From Amblyornis subalaris (taxonomy: Eukaryota; Chordata; Aves; Passeriformes; Ptilonorhynchidae), in assembly GCA_018881555.1 (NCBI GenBank), contig JACAXG010000075.1, forward strand, positions 3,764,477 to 3,828,476: DNA of 64,000 nt, read 5' to 3'. Numbering within the stretch: position 1 is the stretch's first letter; the number at the start of each line of letters is the position of its first letter. A model generated the notes under the pieces. The model did no database searches. It was given only the letters and a program-made list of their open reading frames with translations, and was not told the origin of the DNA. Of this stretch, positions 25,901 through 36,885 are shown piece by piece. The translations under genes and the position numbers were made by a program.

Positions 25901-28900
25901 GGGGTCAGAAATAAAAGCGATGAGAGACACAGCGTGGTCTAATATGCCTCTGGGGGAGCCAAATGGTGTTAATTCAGCTTCCCAGGACAGCACTTGGAAG
26001 CAGCTTCTCTCCTCAATGCCTTAGCCAGGGGTGGGTAGCCATGTCCCTGGCATTTTCGTTTTTCTGGTCTCTCTTAAATATCGTCATAGAAGCATCTCAG
26101 TTATTACCAAAAGGAATTTTTCTGTGTGCAAAGATTACTTCAGCAGAGAATTCCAGCTGACTCCAGGTGGGATAGATGGTTCAGTTTCATGTGCAGAGTG
26201 GGGATAAGCCCCCAACCTGCCCATCCTCATTAAAAGAAGCTGCTGGATGCTGTAAACTCCCCACCATGACCAGGGAAGTTGGTTATGGAGGCCTGGGAGT
26301 GGGCAATGGGAGAAAGGCAAACTGAACAGGGAAAAGCTGAAACCTGAAAGTCCTGTCTGTCCTTTGCAACAAGTGTCTTACTCTCTGGTAACTGCTTTGT
26401 GTATTTGCTGTCCTACCCTTACTCCTCCCTGCTCAGAGTGTCTTTGGAGGTTTTGACCATCCTCTGTCGCTGCGAGAATGTTGAGACGTCGGAGGGGGTC
26501 CCACTGTACGTAACAGGGGTTGCACAGGTAATAATCCACCAGCTTCCTAACACCCTGTCTAACTGTTTATCCCTCTGTTTTGAGCAGCAGCAGCAGCAGC
26601 AGGATAACAAAAACTAATGGTTTTCTAACGGGACAGCTGAAGTCTCCATACCCTCCTCTCCTTCCCCTTCTCCAGCACTTGCCCTGTGGCATTCCACAGT
26701 TAATAGGTAATGCAGACAGGTACATCCCTGGCAAATTCCAAATTCAGCACTGCTGTACCTAACATTTGCTCCTGCTGTAACCCTTTCCTTGCCAGCACTG
26801 TCTCCATTGTGTGCTTGGTGGAGAGCAGAAGGGCATCTGCTTCTGTGTGGAGGCGCAGGCAGGCCAGGTTGGGTTCTGTACAGGATTTGGGACAGGTGGG
26901 AAGGCAGCTTTTGTGCCATTTCGAAAGGAAACCTGTACACATATAGGAAAATTGCAACTGTGCCTGGCTCTGCCGTGTTGGCTATGGATGCCCACTCAGC
27001 CCTTCCTCCTCCACATGGAGACAGTGCCCATTTTGGATGTTGTCACCTTTGAAAATACAGCATAGAGGCTTTGGATGAGTTGCAGCTCACAGGACTGGCA
27101 TTGGCACTGTGAGCAGTTATGAAGCAGTAATGACCAAACATCCCTGTGAACTGACAGCTAAGAAGCAGCACGGTTTGGAAATTAAATTCAAAGTCTAGAT
27201 TAGGTCTTCAGAAGGCTGAAATCCTGCAGTATCTGACTAAAGCTGTGAACACATGGCAAAAAAATGCCTGTGCACGTCCTGGACAGTGGGATGTGTTTTC
27301 TCAGCTCCCAGTTTGCATGCCAGTTTAATTAGGACAGTGGCCAAGGCAGGCATGAACTTGCAGGGATAGGTTTCAGCACTTCCAGCCAATCCTGGAGCAG
27401 CTCAGTGTGCACGCAGCAGCCCAGGGCAGCCCCTTCATGGTTCAGATGTTTGACCTAATGTTCACTGACACAAACTCTCTGCCCTGTGGCTCCCTGTCCT
27501 GACTCCCAATGCCTTTCTGGCTTGTTATGGCTGACACGGGAGCCAGGCTTGGCTTCCTGAAACAGAATCTGCCACGCCCAAGGATGTCCCTTGTTCTACC
27601 AAATTGTGACCTGCAGATTGCTGGGTCTGACCAAAGTACCTCGAGCCCGCCTGGGGTGGCTGAGAAAGCTCNGGAGCTGCAGGATCTGTTCCTGGGTGCC
27701 TGATACTCTACAGGCATGGCCATAAAGAGCTGGAGACTCATTTCCATCTGCCTGTGGGTCACGAGATTGTAAAAACAGAGGCAGAAGTGAACTAGATCAG
27801 GGGGTAGGTCTGTGGTAGGACTAATGCAGGGCTGCTTCTTCAGCATCAGTGTCAGGTTCTGCCAAGCACCAGTGCTCGTGTGAAGTGGGTGGGAGCATCC
27901 CAGTTCCGTGCTGTGCTTTTAAACCAGTGACACCATCCCGTGCTGCCACGGTGTTGGGCAGTGTGGCACAGGGACCTTCTGACAGAGGGCCCTTTGGGGT
28001 CCCAAAGCTGCAGCTTCTGGCCCCTCACTAACCCAGCAGGAGGGAAAGGGTCACGGGATTGTTTCCAGTCTGGATTCCAGCCTTTGCTGATAAATTGCCT
28101 TTCAGCATTATCTGAAAATCTATTCCTTGGCCNCAGTGCCCTGTCTGTCTCCAGTCACAGATGTGGTCCCTCGGCTGCATTCTGTGCCTGTCTTGCATTA
28201 CCTGTGGTGAGTGCAGGAGATGCAAAGGGAAGAGCTGAGTGTGTGTAACCTGGAAACGTGCAAATATTTTACGTTTTTTGGCAGGATTTCCCTAGAGATA
28301 ATGACGTTACAGCCCAGGTGTGAGGACGTAGAGACGGCGGAGGGGGTAGCTATAACTGTCACAGGTGTGGCACAGGTACAGTAACTCCAAAACATCATTT
28401 CAGGAATGCATGTCNCTAACTTACATCTGGTTTTCCCCCTTAAGAGGTTGCTGTTGTCCAAGGAGAGAAGCCAACTGCTCTGAAATAAATCCTTGTACAA
28501 AACCACATTATCCTTGTTGGTTCAAACACACTCCAGCATGTCCTGTGTGATGAAGGGGGTTGTGACCTCTCCTCCTCTCCCCAGAATCATTGTTTTCCAG
28601 TGTCTCATTTGTCCATGTGGCAAATGAGGTGTGTGGGGATGATTTGGTGTGTTTGTGGAATGCTGATGCTGCCAAGGTGCCCTTGGAGCTGTGTGTGACC
28701 CCACAGGACTGACCCATAAACTCCTGAGATGATATNAAGCATTATATTGCTTTGGATTATTATTGTTAGCACATGGACCTTGTAATTCTTCACGGTGAGT
28801 TAAAGCTTAAAAAAAAGAACTTAGTCCCTCCAGGCACTAAAACTTGTGTGTAAAATTTCTGGCTTGAATTGAATTTTGATTCTGTCCAGCCTTCTTCANT

Positions 28901-31900
28901 TGTAAGAACCTGCTTTTGCTGCTTGTGGCAGCACACCACAACCTTGCACTTCTTGGAGTCTGAGGTCTGCTGTCCTGTGCAGCCTGTCCTTGTGCCCAGG
29001 TCCTGCCCTGGGGAGGATGCTGGGAGGGAAATGTTGTTAGCTTTTGAGGGAATTGGGCTCCCTGAATAGGCAGCTGGATGCTGTGATTGAAAATTGCTCC
29101 TGACAGCTCGTTCTGGTCTCTCAGTGCTCACAGGGCTCACCGTGTGTCCGAGGCATGCCCAGGTGTGTTGTCACTGGAGAGGTGGCTGCCACATTCCCTG
29201 TGGGGAGCTCTGGAGCCGAGGGGAACTGCTGAGTGATGCAGTGATGTGACCAAAATCCCTCATGGATCAAAAGGCTCCCCCTAGGGAAGACACCGTGGCT
29301 GCTGCAGCCCTTTTGAGACTGAGCACTTGACAGATTTCCCCCAGTGCTCCCAGAGCAGAGGGTTCCTCCTGAGCTCGTTGGTTTGCTGTGAGCTGATGCT
29401 GCAGAGGAGCTGTGTCTGTGTGTCGGTGAGGGCAGGCATTCAGCCAGGAGCAGTTTATGGTTTGTCACACGTACTGGAAGGGCTGGGCACAACTGTGGCT
29501 CAACAGTGGATAATCCATCATCCTACTGCTGTTGGGGAACAGGGCTATGTGTGAGAGCACCAGCATGGGAACCAGCATCTTATCTCATCCTGGCTCTGAT
29601 GATGTGAGCCACCATCCTTGTTTTCAATTTTTCAGTACTTTATATCTATCTTTCTGTTCTTTTCCAGTCCTTTATATCCATTTACCTGCTAAGGTGTCAC
29701 ATAACCCCAGTGGTCTTTGCATGGTTGGCAAAATGTGTGCACCCATGTCTCCCTTCACACTCTTTTCCAAAATCTGTAGGCATCTCCTTCTGTATTTGGT
29801 GTTTCTGTGAAGCCAGCACTCCCTTTTGTCTCAGTTTTGGGAAATCCCTCCATTGCCTGCAAAATGGTCTGGTAGCAGGGGGCTGGATCACCAGGTGCCT
29901 TGATTTAAAAATGCAGACCCCAGTTCACCTCATTCATGTTATTCTCTCTTCTCACTGTTCCTTTTTTTCGCTGACAGTCAATTTTAAAGGTGAGATGCAA
30001 GGAATTGCCACGCAGAAAGCAGGCTCGAGGCTGTTGGGCATGTGCGTNGCAGAGGTTACCTTAATTTTGCAGAAGTACTTTTGAGGCAAATGTTTTTCTT
30101 TTAAGGGCTGGAGCAAAAAAAAGGAAAAAAAGCAAACAAATTATTCCTAGAGAAACAGCTTTTAAAGTGTTTGCTGTAATGAAAGAAGTGCATAAGGATG
30201 CTGTTCTTTTCTTGGGGAGGGGTGTAATGAGTGCTCACCAGTAGCCTCCTTCCTGTGTTGGCTGGGTGTTGGGATGTGCTGGGATGATGCTGCTGCCTTA
30301 GGCCACGCCGGGCTCCTTATCCTTCTGTATCCTTCATTTTCCTGAGCCTCCAGCTAATTGGATTGTCTGTGCTCGCCCCTCGCTGCGAGTGCAGCTGGCT
30401 GGAGCAGGGTGCAGCAGCATCGATCCTCCACACGGGATTGCTGCGTGGAGGCTCTCTGATTCCCTGCCAGCCGAGTGCTCTCCCTCTGATGGGAATGACA
30501 TTTGAGAAGCACCGAGTGTCGCAGTGCCCTGCTGGGGACCCTGCGAACACGCTGAGCGCAAATTGCTCAACTCTGGTTTCTTTTGTGCAGCCTTTGCTTT
30601 GGAGGTTGGGATCTGTATTCTGCACAGAGCCAGGCTCCCGTGGGCTGTCCAAGGCTCGCCAGTGGAGGCTGGCTGGCTTTATCCAGAGGCTGAATCATTC
30701 CTTGCTCCTTAGTACCGCNGGGATTCTCCTAATGAACATCCTGCCCTGTGCTGTGTCCTCCCCGCAGCTCCCGAGGGCGGGGATTGTTTAGAGAGGTGGA
30801 ATTGCTGGCAGATGCTCACCATAAATGTCGGTGCTGAGTCTAATTGCTTTTGATACTTGCAAAAACCTCCTGTTTGCTGCGAGAGGAGCCTTGTGCAGGG
30901 CTCACTCTCCTGGGTGCAGCTCCAGAGCAGCTCTCCCAACTCCCCCTTGTGTGGGAAGAGCACACTGCTGGCCCGGGGTGCAGGGACGAGAAACCGCTGT
31001 GGAATTGGCCCTGAAAAGATCCCAGAGGCTTTGCGGACAATGCAGAAGTGGATTGTCACGCTTGCCTGAGATTGTTTGACATTTTGATGGGAGACCCAGC
31101 CTGGAAGCAGCAGTAGGAAATAGGCTCAACCCCGGTCGGTGTTCTTCACATTTAAGAGGCAGGGTTGTGGCAGGTGAGTCTTGACCAGCTCACTGTGTCT
31201 AACATGGTCCACCTCCTGTCTCCTTAGAAAGGTGATGGTTGGTCCCAGTTGTCCTGCTCTCTGGCAGTGCAGGAGCTGGGTGCTGCTGTTTGGCTCCAGA
31301 GGGATCATTTCAGACGTGTGGGCTGTCAAGACAAGATTCTCAAGGGAGAGTTGTGTTGCTTTAGCAGCTGAAAGTGCTCCAGAAGGTGTCACAACGAGGT
31401 CTGTAGGCTGTGGACTCCTCAAGAGTGTGCACTGGGACCCTCAGAGGACCCCAGAACAGCATCTGAGGCTTTGGAAGTCTCTGAGCCAGGTCCAGCCAGG
31501 GCCCTTGGGGCAGGACTCAGGGTGCCACCAGTTCCTTGTGGGACAGGAGGCACTGCCCAGCCCAGCTGTGTCCATGAGAGGGTGCTGTGGGATACAGAGA
31601 GCTGTGTGGCTGCTATGGACCTGCTCCTTCTCTGGTGCTGCCAGGCACAGGGACATCCCTGTGCCCAGGCTTTGCCTGAACCCTCAGACAGGACAGAGCC
31701 ACCGGGAGCTGTCACCTTGGTGGGTTGCAGCTCCTCATAACAGGGTGCTGTAGAGCACAGATCTTCACTGCCTAACACACCCTGCAGGGATTTGTAATTC
31801 ACTTTGCCTTTAAAAAGCAGCCCTNTGACCAGCAGGACCATCCTAAGACCCTGCCTTGTCTGGAGTGTGGATGCTTTTACGCCTGGCTCTGACTGTGGGA

Positions 31901-34900
31901 AATGAAAACATTGCTGGGACAGCCGTGTCCCACCTCTGGGAGTTGTCACCAGACTGACTGTGGAGCAGAACAGCCAAGTCCTGACCATGACGCATTGGGG
32001 TCAGTGCAAAGGATGTCTGGGANCTCCAGCCACGGGCAGGACAAACCAGTGTGCTATGGCCTTATTGTCTCATCTCTCCTTCCAGGGAGCACTGAATGGA
32101 GCCCCTGTTCCCAAGCTGCTCCTTGGGCATGTCAGACTCTTTCTTGTTTTCTGCCTTTCCTGGGTCAGAAAAATTAATTCTAGTGAAAGAGGAGGAAAAG
32201 AAAGGTAACAAAATGGTTTTTGGCCAGGGATGGTAACAGCCAGCTTTCTCCTGGCTCTGGTGTTGGTGCAGTGGCTGAGCTGGTGTTTCAGGGCTTTTTG
32301 TAGGGTTTCTCTGAGTTGGGACTGGTAGGGCCAGGCTCTGTCCCCACTCCTGTGGGACAGATGGCTGCAGGGAGCACCTGCATGCTGAGCTGCTGTCGGG
32401 GTTTGGACAGCAGCAGCAGAGAGCAGGGGCTCAGTGGCTGGCCCAGTGGCCTGGCTCAGTGTGGTGACAGCTCGGTGTGGTCCCTTGGAGCATTGGTGGC
32501 ACAGNGAGCCTGGCAGCCTGGTGGTGGTACTGCTGCTTCTGCTGCTGCTGCTGCTGTTGGGTGCCTGCACCTCTTGGACAGGCACCTTCAGTCCCTTTGG
32601 TTTTGTCTCCTGTCTCCAGGTGAAGATAATGACCGAGAAGGAGCTCCTGGCTGTGGCCTGTGAGCAGTTCTTGGGGAAGAGCGTGCAGGATGTGAAGAAC
32701 GTGGTCCTGCAGACACTGGAGGGACACCTGCGCTCCATCCTAGGTATGGAGTGGCTCATCCCCTGGAGGCATCTCGAGTGGCTTTGTCCCATCCCAGCTG
32801 GCTGGTCCCAGCAGTATCGCTGCCACCACACAGCCACGCGGGACCTTCCTCTGGCGCCTGCAGAGGTGGCATCTCCCTTCCAGCAGCTCCCCCTGCGTGG
32901 CTGGGTGTTGTGATAAATGAGTTTTCAGTGCCTGCAGCGAGAGATGTCTGAGTCCCCAAGGGCCCCAGGTAGCCCCTGTGGGTGGTGTTTGCACTTGTGA
33001 GACAGATGTTGGTGCCACTGCAGGGGCAGAGGATTACGCCCTTGCGTCCAGGCCTGAAGAGATTAGGGACAACGAGCATGTTGCTGAGCTTAGACCCACA
33101 TCGTTGTGTGTTACCTGTTCCAAATAAAGTGCTTCACCTTCCTCCCCTGTGCAGGTACCCTGACAGTGGAGCAGATCTACCAGGACAGGGACCAGTTTGC
33201 CAAGCTGGTGCGGGAGGTGGCAGCTCCCGATGTGGGTCGCATGGGGATCGAGATCCTGAGTTTCACCATCAAGGTATGCCCAGATGTCGGGCACTGCACT
33301 CTGGGCAGAGCTGTAGGAGCAGCAGGAGGGAGCCTGTCCCTGACTCCTCTGCTGCAACTGCTGGAAGGCTCTGGCTGACAGCCTGTCCCAGCCCTCNGGG
33401 AGTTTCCATGACAGCCGCCACAGCATGTCCTGTATCCAGGCAGCTGGGCCAAGAGCACCCGGGTAGCTGCCTCTGTAAACAGGCTCGTGGAGAGAGCTGG
33501 CTGATAACCCAGCCTCCTGGGAGTGAGGGAAGATGTCGGGAGAGCCCGCTTCTCCCTGCCCTCCCTGTTTGTTTGGAGCAGCTGACATGGCGCGTTCCAA
33601 CCCTAGCCTGACCGCACTGAGCTTCAGTGGGAAGGGAGCAAGATGGAGTCACTCATTTGAAGTGTTTATGACTTATCTCCCCTCCCCAGGATGTCTATGA
33701 TAAAGTGGATTACCTGAGCTCCCTGGGGAAGACTCAGATTGCAGCTGTCCAAAGGGATGCAGACATTGGAGTGGCAGAAGCCGAGCGGGATGCTGGCATT
33801 CGGGTGAGTCCGGAGACGTGCTGGGCTTCCCCAGAGCAGCTNCTTCTGCTCCAACTGCATGCCCTGAAGCTCTGCTCTCTGTTCCCTCTCTGCAGGAGGC
33901 AGAGTGCAAGAAAGAAATGCTGGATGTCAAGTTCATGGCAGATACCAAAATAGCAGATTCCAAACGGGCTTTCGAATTGCAGAAAGCTGCCTTCACTGAA
34001 GAGGTCAACATTAAGGTGAGAGCAGCCCACTGCTGTTCCCTGGAGGGTTTGCGATGGTGTTGGTGGCTCTGGGGCTTGTCAGCTTCCTCCTCCTGCATCC
34101 GTTAGGAGAGCTGGAGGTGGAGAACCCAGGTCTGTGTGTGTCACTGTGTGAGCTCTTTGCAGCAGATTCCTATTGTGGTGGGACATGGAGGAGAGGAGAG
34201 GATGGGAAGGGTCATCCAGGCTGAACCTGGAGCTGATTGGGCTCGAGTGCTGTGGGAAGAGTGCACAGGGAAGGCCAGCAATGAGGATTGGGATGTCACA
34301 CCTGGGAAGAGGTTCAACAGCAGGAGTTGTGTCTGGTTTAGGGGTCCTTAGGCCTGCACACAGGAGTTTGTGTCCCTGACCTCTCTTCTCCTCTGTGTGC
34401 AGACAGCAGAGGCCCAGCTGGCCTATGAGCTGCAGAGTGCCCGGGAGCAGCAGAAGATCCGTCAGGAGGAGATCGAAATCGAGGTGGTGGAGCGCAAGAA
34501 GCAGATCGAGGTGGAAGAGAAGGAGGTGATCCGGATGGAGAAGGAGCTGATTGCCACCGTGAAGCAGCCGGCCGAGGCCGAAGCCTATCGCATCCAGCAG
34601 ATCGCCGAGGGCGAGAAGTGAGTGAGCCTGTGACCTCCCTGAGGTGGGAGCACAGAGCTGCCCTGAGCCCCAGCTCCTGGGCTCTCTGCAGGGATCCAGG
34701 CTGCTGCAGGGCTGGGTTTCCCTTTCCAGGGTGAAGCAAATCCTCCTCGCTCAGGCGGAGGCGGAAAAGATCCGCAGGATTGGAGACGCAGAGGCTTTTG
34801 TGATCGAGGCTGTCGGGATGGCGGAGGCTGAGGGGTTGAAGCTGAAAGCAGAAGCGCTCCAGAAGTANGGAGAAGCTGCCCAGCTGGCTCTAGTGCTGGA

Positions 34901-35486
34901 TGCACTGCCTGAGGTGAGGAGGGAGCAGCTTTCTCCTGCTCTGAGTGGGCCGGGGGAGTTCCCAGACTGGGCTGGGTCTCCTAGGGGCACAGCGAGGCCC
35001 TGTGTGGTGTGTGCAGTGTGCAGGGACCTTGCCCGGTGGTGTGTAGGGACCTTGCCCAGCNTGCTGCTGAGCAGTTCCTTGACTCTCTGCTCATCCACCC
35101 TCCTTTCCTGCTTCCCCAGATCGCTGCCAAAGTGTCTGCTCCCCTCTCCAAAGTGGATGAGATCGTTATTCTCAGCGGAGAGAAAGGCAGCACCATGTCT
35201 GATGTGAACCGTCTGCTGGCCGAGATCCCCGCCTCCGTGCGGGCCATCACTGGTGTGGACCTCACAAAGGTGAGCTGGGCACTGGCAGCTGGCAATGCCA
35301 GCGGCTCCTAGGGCACAGGGACTCGCCTGGAAGCTTTCAGCCTCCCAGGGAGCCTCTTCTTCCCCAGCCCTGGCCACCGCAGAGTACAGGCAGCTCCNTG
35401 CCTCCCCCTCCTCCAGCCCTAACAGCTTCTCTCTTCCCCTCCTGCAGCTTCCCCTGTTCCAGAAAGCCACCGAGGTCAAGGAATGA
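16902..35486 (+). CDS. FLOT2: FLOT2, flotillin-2 (reggie-1)
   Basis: Membrane-raft scaffold of the SPFH/PHB family, which hetero-oligomerises with flotillin-1 at the plasma membrane and endosomes. Exons: 16902-16950, 24342-24423, third exon 26437-26527 or 28285-28375, then 32620-32743, 33155-33273, 33690-33803, 33896-34015, 34403-34617, 34730-34913, 35120-35269, 35448-35486. With one third exon the product is 428 residues, the human length. The N-terminus [20 protein letters not shown] carries the myristoylation Gly2 and the acylation cysteines 4, 19 and 20. The SPFH domain covers about residues 40-180 ([40 protein letters not shown]). Exons 8 and 9 encode the Glu/Ala-rich coiled-coil flotillin domain ([20 protein letters not shown]). 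The C-terminus is [20 protein letters not shown] single N at 34868 falls in a codon that should be Tyr by homology. Confidence 0.98.
16951..24341 (+). other. FLOT2: FLOT2 intron 1 (7.4 kb), no genes seen
   Basis: The first ~600 bp are G-rich with irregular GGGG-containing repeats. AT-rich patches lie at about 18005-18050 and 19070-19140, and a probable CR1 fragment near 20.5-20.72 kb. A purine-rich GGAGGA run is at about 23195-23230. The open frames here are short, lack family resemblance and are not supported as genes. Confidence 0.7.
20500..20720 (+). mobile_element. Probable degraded CR1 LINE fragment in FLOT2 intron 1
   Basis: Resembles a more 5' part of CR1 than the other copies here: AATGGAATCGAGAATGTGC, TTGAATTTGCAGA, GAGCTGGGAATGGGTTCGAG and GAGCTGGATCAAAATCAAAAC match the CR1 segment around 'cttgttaagtttgcag...aagctgg' as I remember it. 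Divergence is high, so the boundaries are soft. Confidence 0.5.
26437..26527 (+). CDS. FLOT2: FLOT2 alternative exon 3a
   Basis: This 91-bp exon has a pyrimidine-rich acceptor (CTCCTCCCTGCTCAG) and donor CAG|GTAATA. It takes the AG left by exon 2 to make Arg and ends in phase 0, exactly like exon 3b. It encodes [19 protein letters not shown] followed by [12 protein letters not shown], 20 of 31 residues identical to 3b ([19 protein letters not shown]). Open frame, strong splice sites and retained family residues argue for a functional exon rather than a relic. It adds a Cys (LCRC) and, like flotillin-1, has GVP where 3b has GVA. Expression cannot be judged from sequence. Confidence 0.9.
28285..28375 (+). 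CDS. FLOT2: FLOT2 alternative exon 3b (canonical type)
   Basis: This 91-bp exon has acceptor TTTTTTGGCAG and donor CAG|GTACAG, starts in phase 2 and ends in phase 0. The product [19 protein letters not shown] then [12 protein letters not shown] is nearly identical to the sequence I know from the canonical mammalian flotillin-2, so this is the reference exon and 3a the variant. A TGCATG element, the RBFOX recognition motif, lies at 28407-28412, about 32 nt past the donor. Confidence 0.97.
32528..32558. repeat. CTG trinucleotide run in FLOT2 intron
   Basis: Interrupted CTG/CTT triplets, with the longest pure stretch about five CTG units, some 60-90 bp upstream of the FLOT2 exon at 32620. A second short triplet run (about six CAG) lies at 26584-26601, downstream of exon 3a. 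Confidence 0.85.
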
Positions 35487-36885
35487 GGTTGGCCAACCCA
35501 AAGCTAGTGAAGATCACTCCCTGTTATGCACTCAGACATCAACTGCCTTCGACACGTGGGAATTCCTTTTATATCAAAGACAATCCGAGTTTCATTTGTA
35601 ACTGGTGCCTTATTTTGTAGGGCCAGAAAGATGCATGTCCTGTCTGCTGCTCTTTATATTCCAAGGCTGGGAGAGGATTTATTTTCTAGTTAACTTTGTG
35701 TTGTCTCAGGCCAATCCCATCCCCAGTTATGACTGGCAGCTTGTCTGGCATTGCAGTCCCGGTGCCTTGCTGTTCTCTGCCCTCGGGTGAGCACCCGGAG
35801 CTTGGAGCAGAGGCTTGGGATGTGGAGCTTTAGGAAGAGAACAGCCGGGACCCCCCTCCCCTGGGCTCCTTGCCCTCTCTCAGTGACCCTCCTGGGCGCT
35901 GCCCCACCCCTGCCTCTGCCCACAGCTGTCCCTGTGGCTGGCTCTCCCTGTCCCAGTGTCTCACCCCCAGGGCCCCCGCAGTGCCAACAGCCCTGCCCAG
36001 GCTGGGCTTCCCAAAGGTGGCAGTCAACCCCCCAGGAAGGTGACAATCCAGCACTACCAGTGGGTGCTGCCCTCTCCCATGCTGGCTCCCCTTGGGGAAG
36101 TNTCCTCATGGGATCTGGAGCAGAGGAAGCCCAGCTCAGCCCTGGTGAGGTCCCACCTCCAGGAATACCAAAAAGTAGCACTGTGCCAAAGCCACCCATT
36201 CACTGAGAGGGCGGTGAAGCCACTGTGGCCACTGTCCCCAGGTGCTGTGGTACATTCTGACCCCACAACTACTCAAGGTGTGAGTCAGAGGTGGGTGGAG
36301 GACCAGCAGGACACTGATGTGGGGACAGGCTCCTCCACCACAGGGCCTGTATAGCTGCCCCTACCTCGCTGCCTTCCCCTCTCTCTTACGGCCAGTGGCT
36401 TTGCTGCCTTGTGACAATGTGAAAGAGGTTGTCCCCTGTGTGTGCCCGTCCTCCCCTCAGTGCCACCCGAGCCCTGTGCTGGCCCGTGCCCCTTCCCTGC
36501 CTGTCTCCATGCCTGTGCTCAGTGTGGCTGTCACAGCCAGACCCGTGTGTGAAGTCAGCCTGGCGCTGCTGGGAGGTGGTGGCGTTTGGGGCTTGTGCAC
36601 CCACAGCTTAGTGCCCCCCACCCCATGCCATAGTGTGGGTGCAGGTCCCTCCCGCTGGTGTCCCCAGGAGTGACCCCCCCGGGTGGGCGGGTGCTGCGGG
36701 GCCCCCCCGTGCCGTCGCCGCGCCGGGGCCGGGGCAGCGGCGTTATCAGCCCCCGGCTGGCGCTGGCCCGCGGGCGGCGGGCGCGGATCTGGCGCGGGCT
36801 GGGCAGGCGTGCCGGGCCCTATCTGCATGTGCCTGCGGCCGCCACCCCGCTGCTGTGAGATAATAAACCCTTGTCACCTCCTGCC
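35487..36885 (+). other. FLOT2: FLOT2 3' UTR, probable extent
   Basis: The sequence after the FLOT2 stop lacks a conserved reading frame. The first clean AATAAA is at 36862-36867, followed by a T/G-containing stretch. A 3' UTR of about 1.4 kb would be similar to mammalian FLOT2 as I remember it. The last 200 bp are unusually GC-rich and contain GATA motifs, so they may be a separate regulatory element. Confidence 0.5.
36740..36868. promoter_or_regulatory. GATA-motif cluster about 2.9 kb upstream of miR-144 (candidate erythroid enhancer)
   Basis: Three WGATAR-type sites lie within 121 bp: TTATCA at 36743-36748, CTATCT at 36819-36824 and AGATAA at 36858-36863, in otherwise GC-rich sequence. 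A GATA1-bound enhancer about 2.8 kb upstream of pre-miR-144 has been described in mouse; this cluster has nearly the same spacing. Equivalence is inferred from position and motifs only. Confidence 0.45.
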
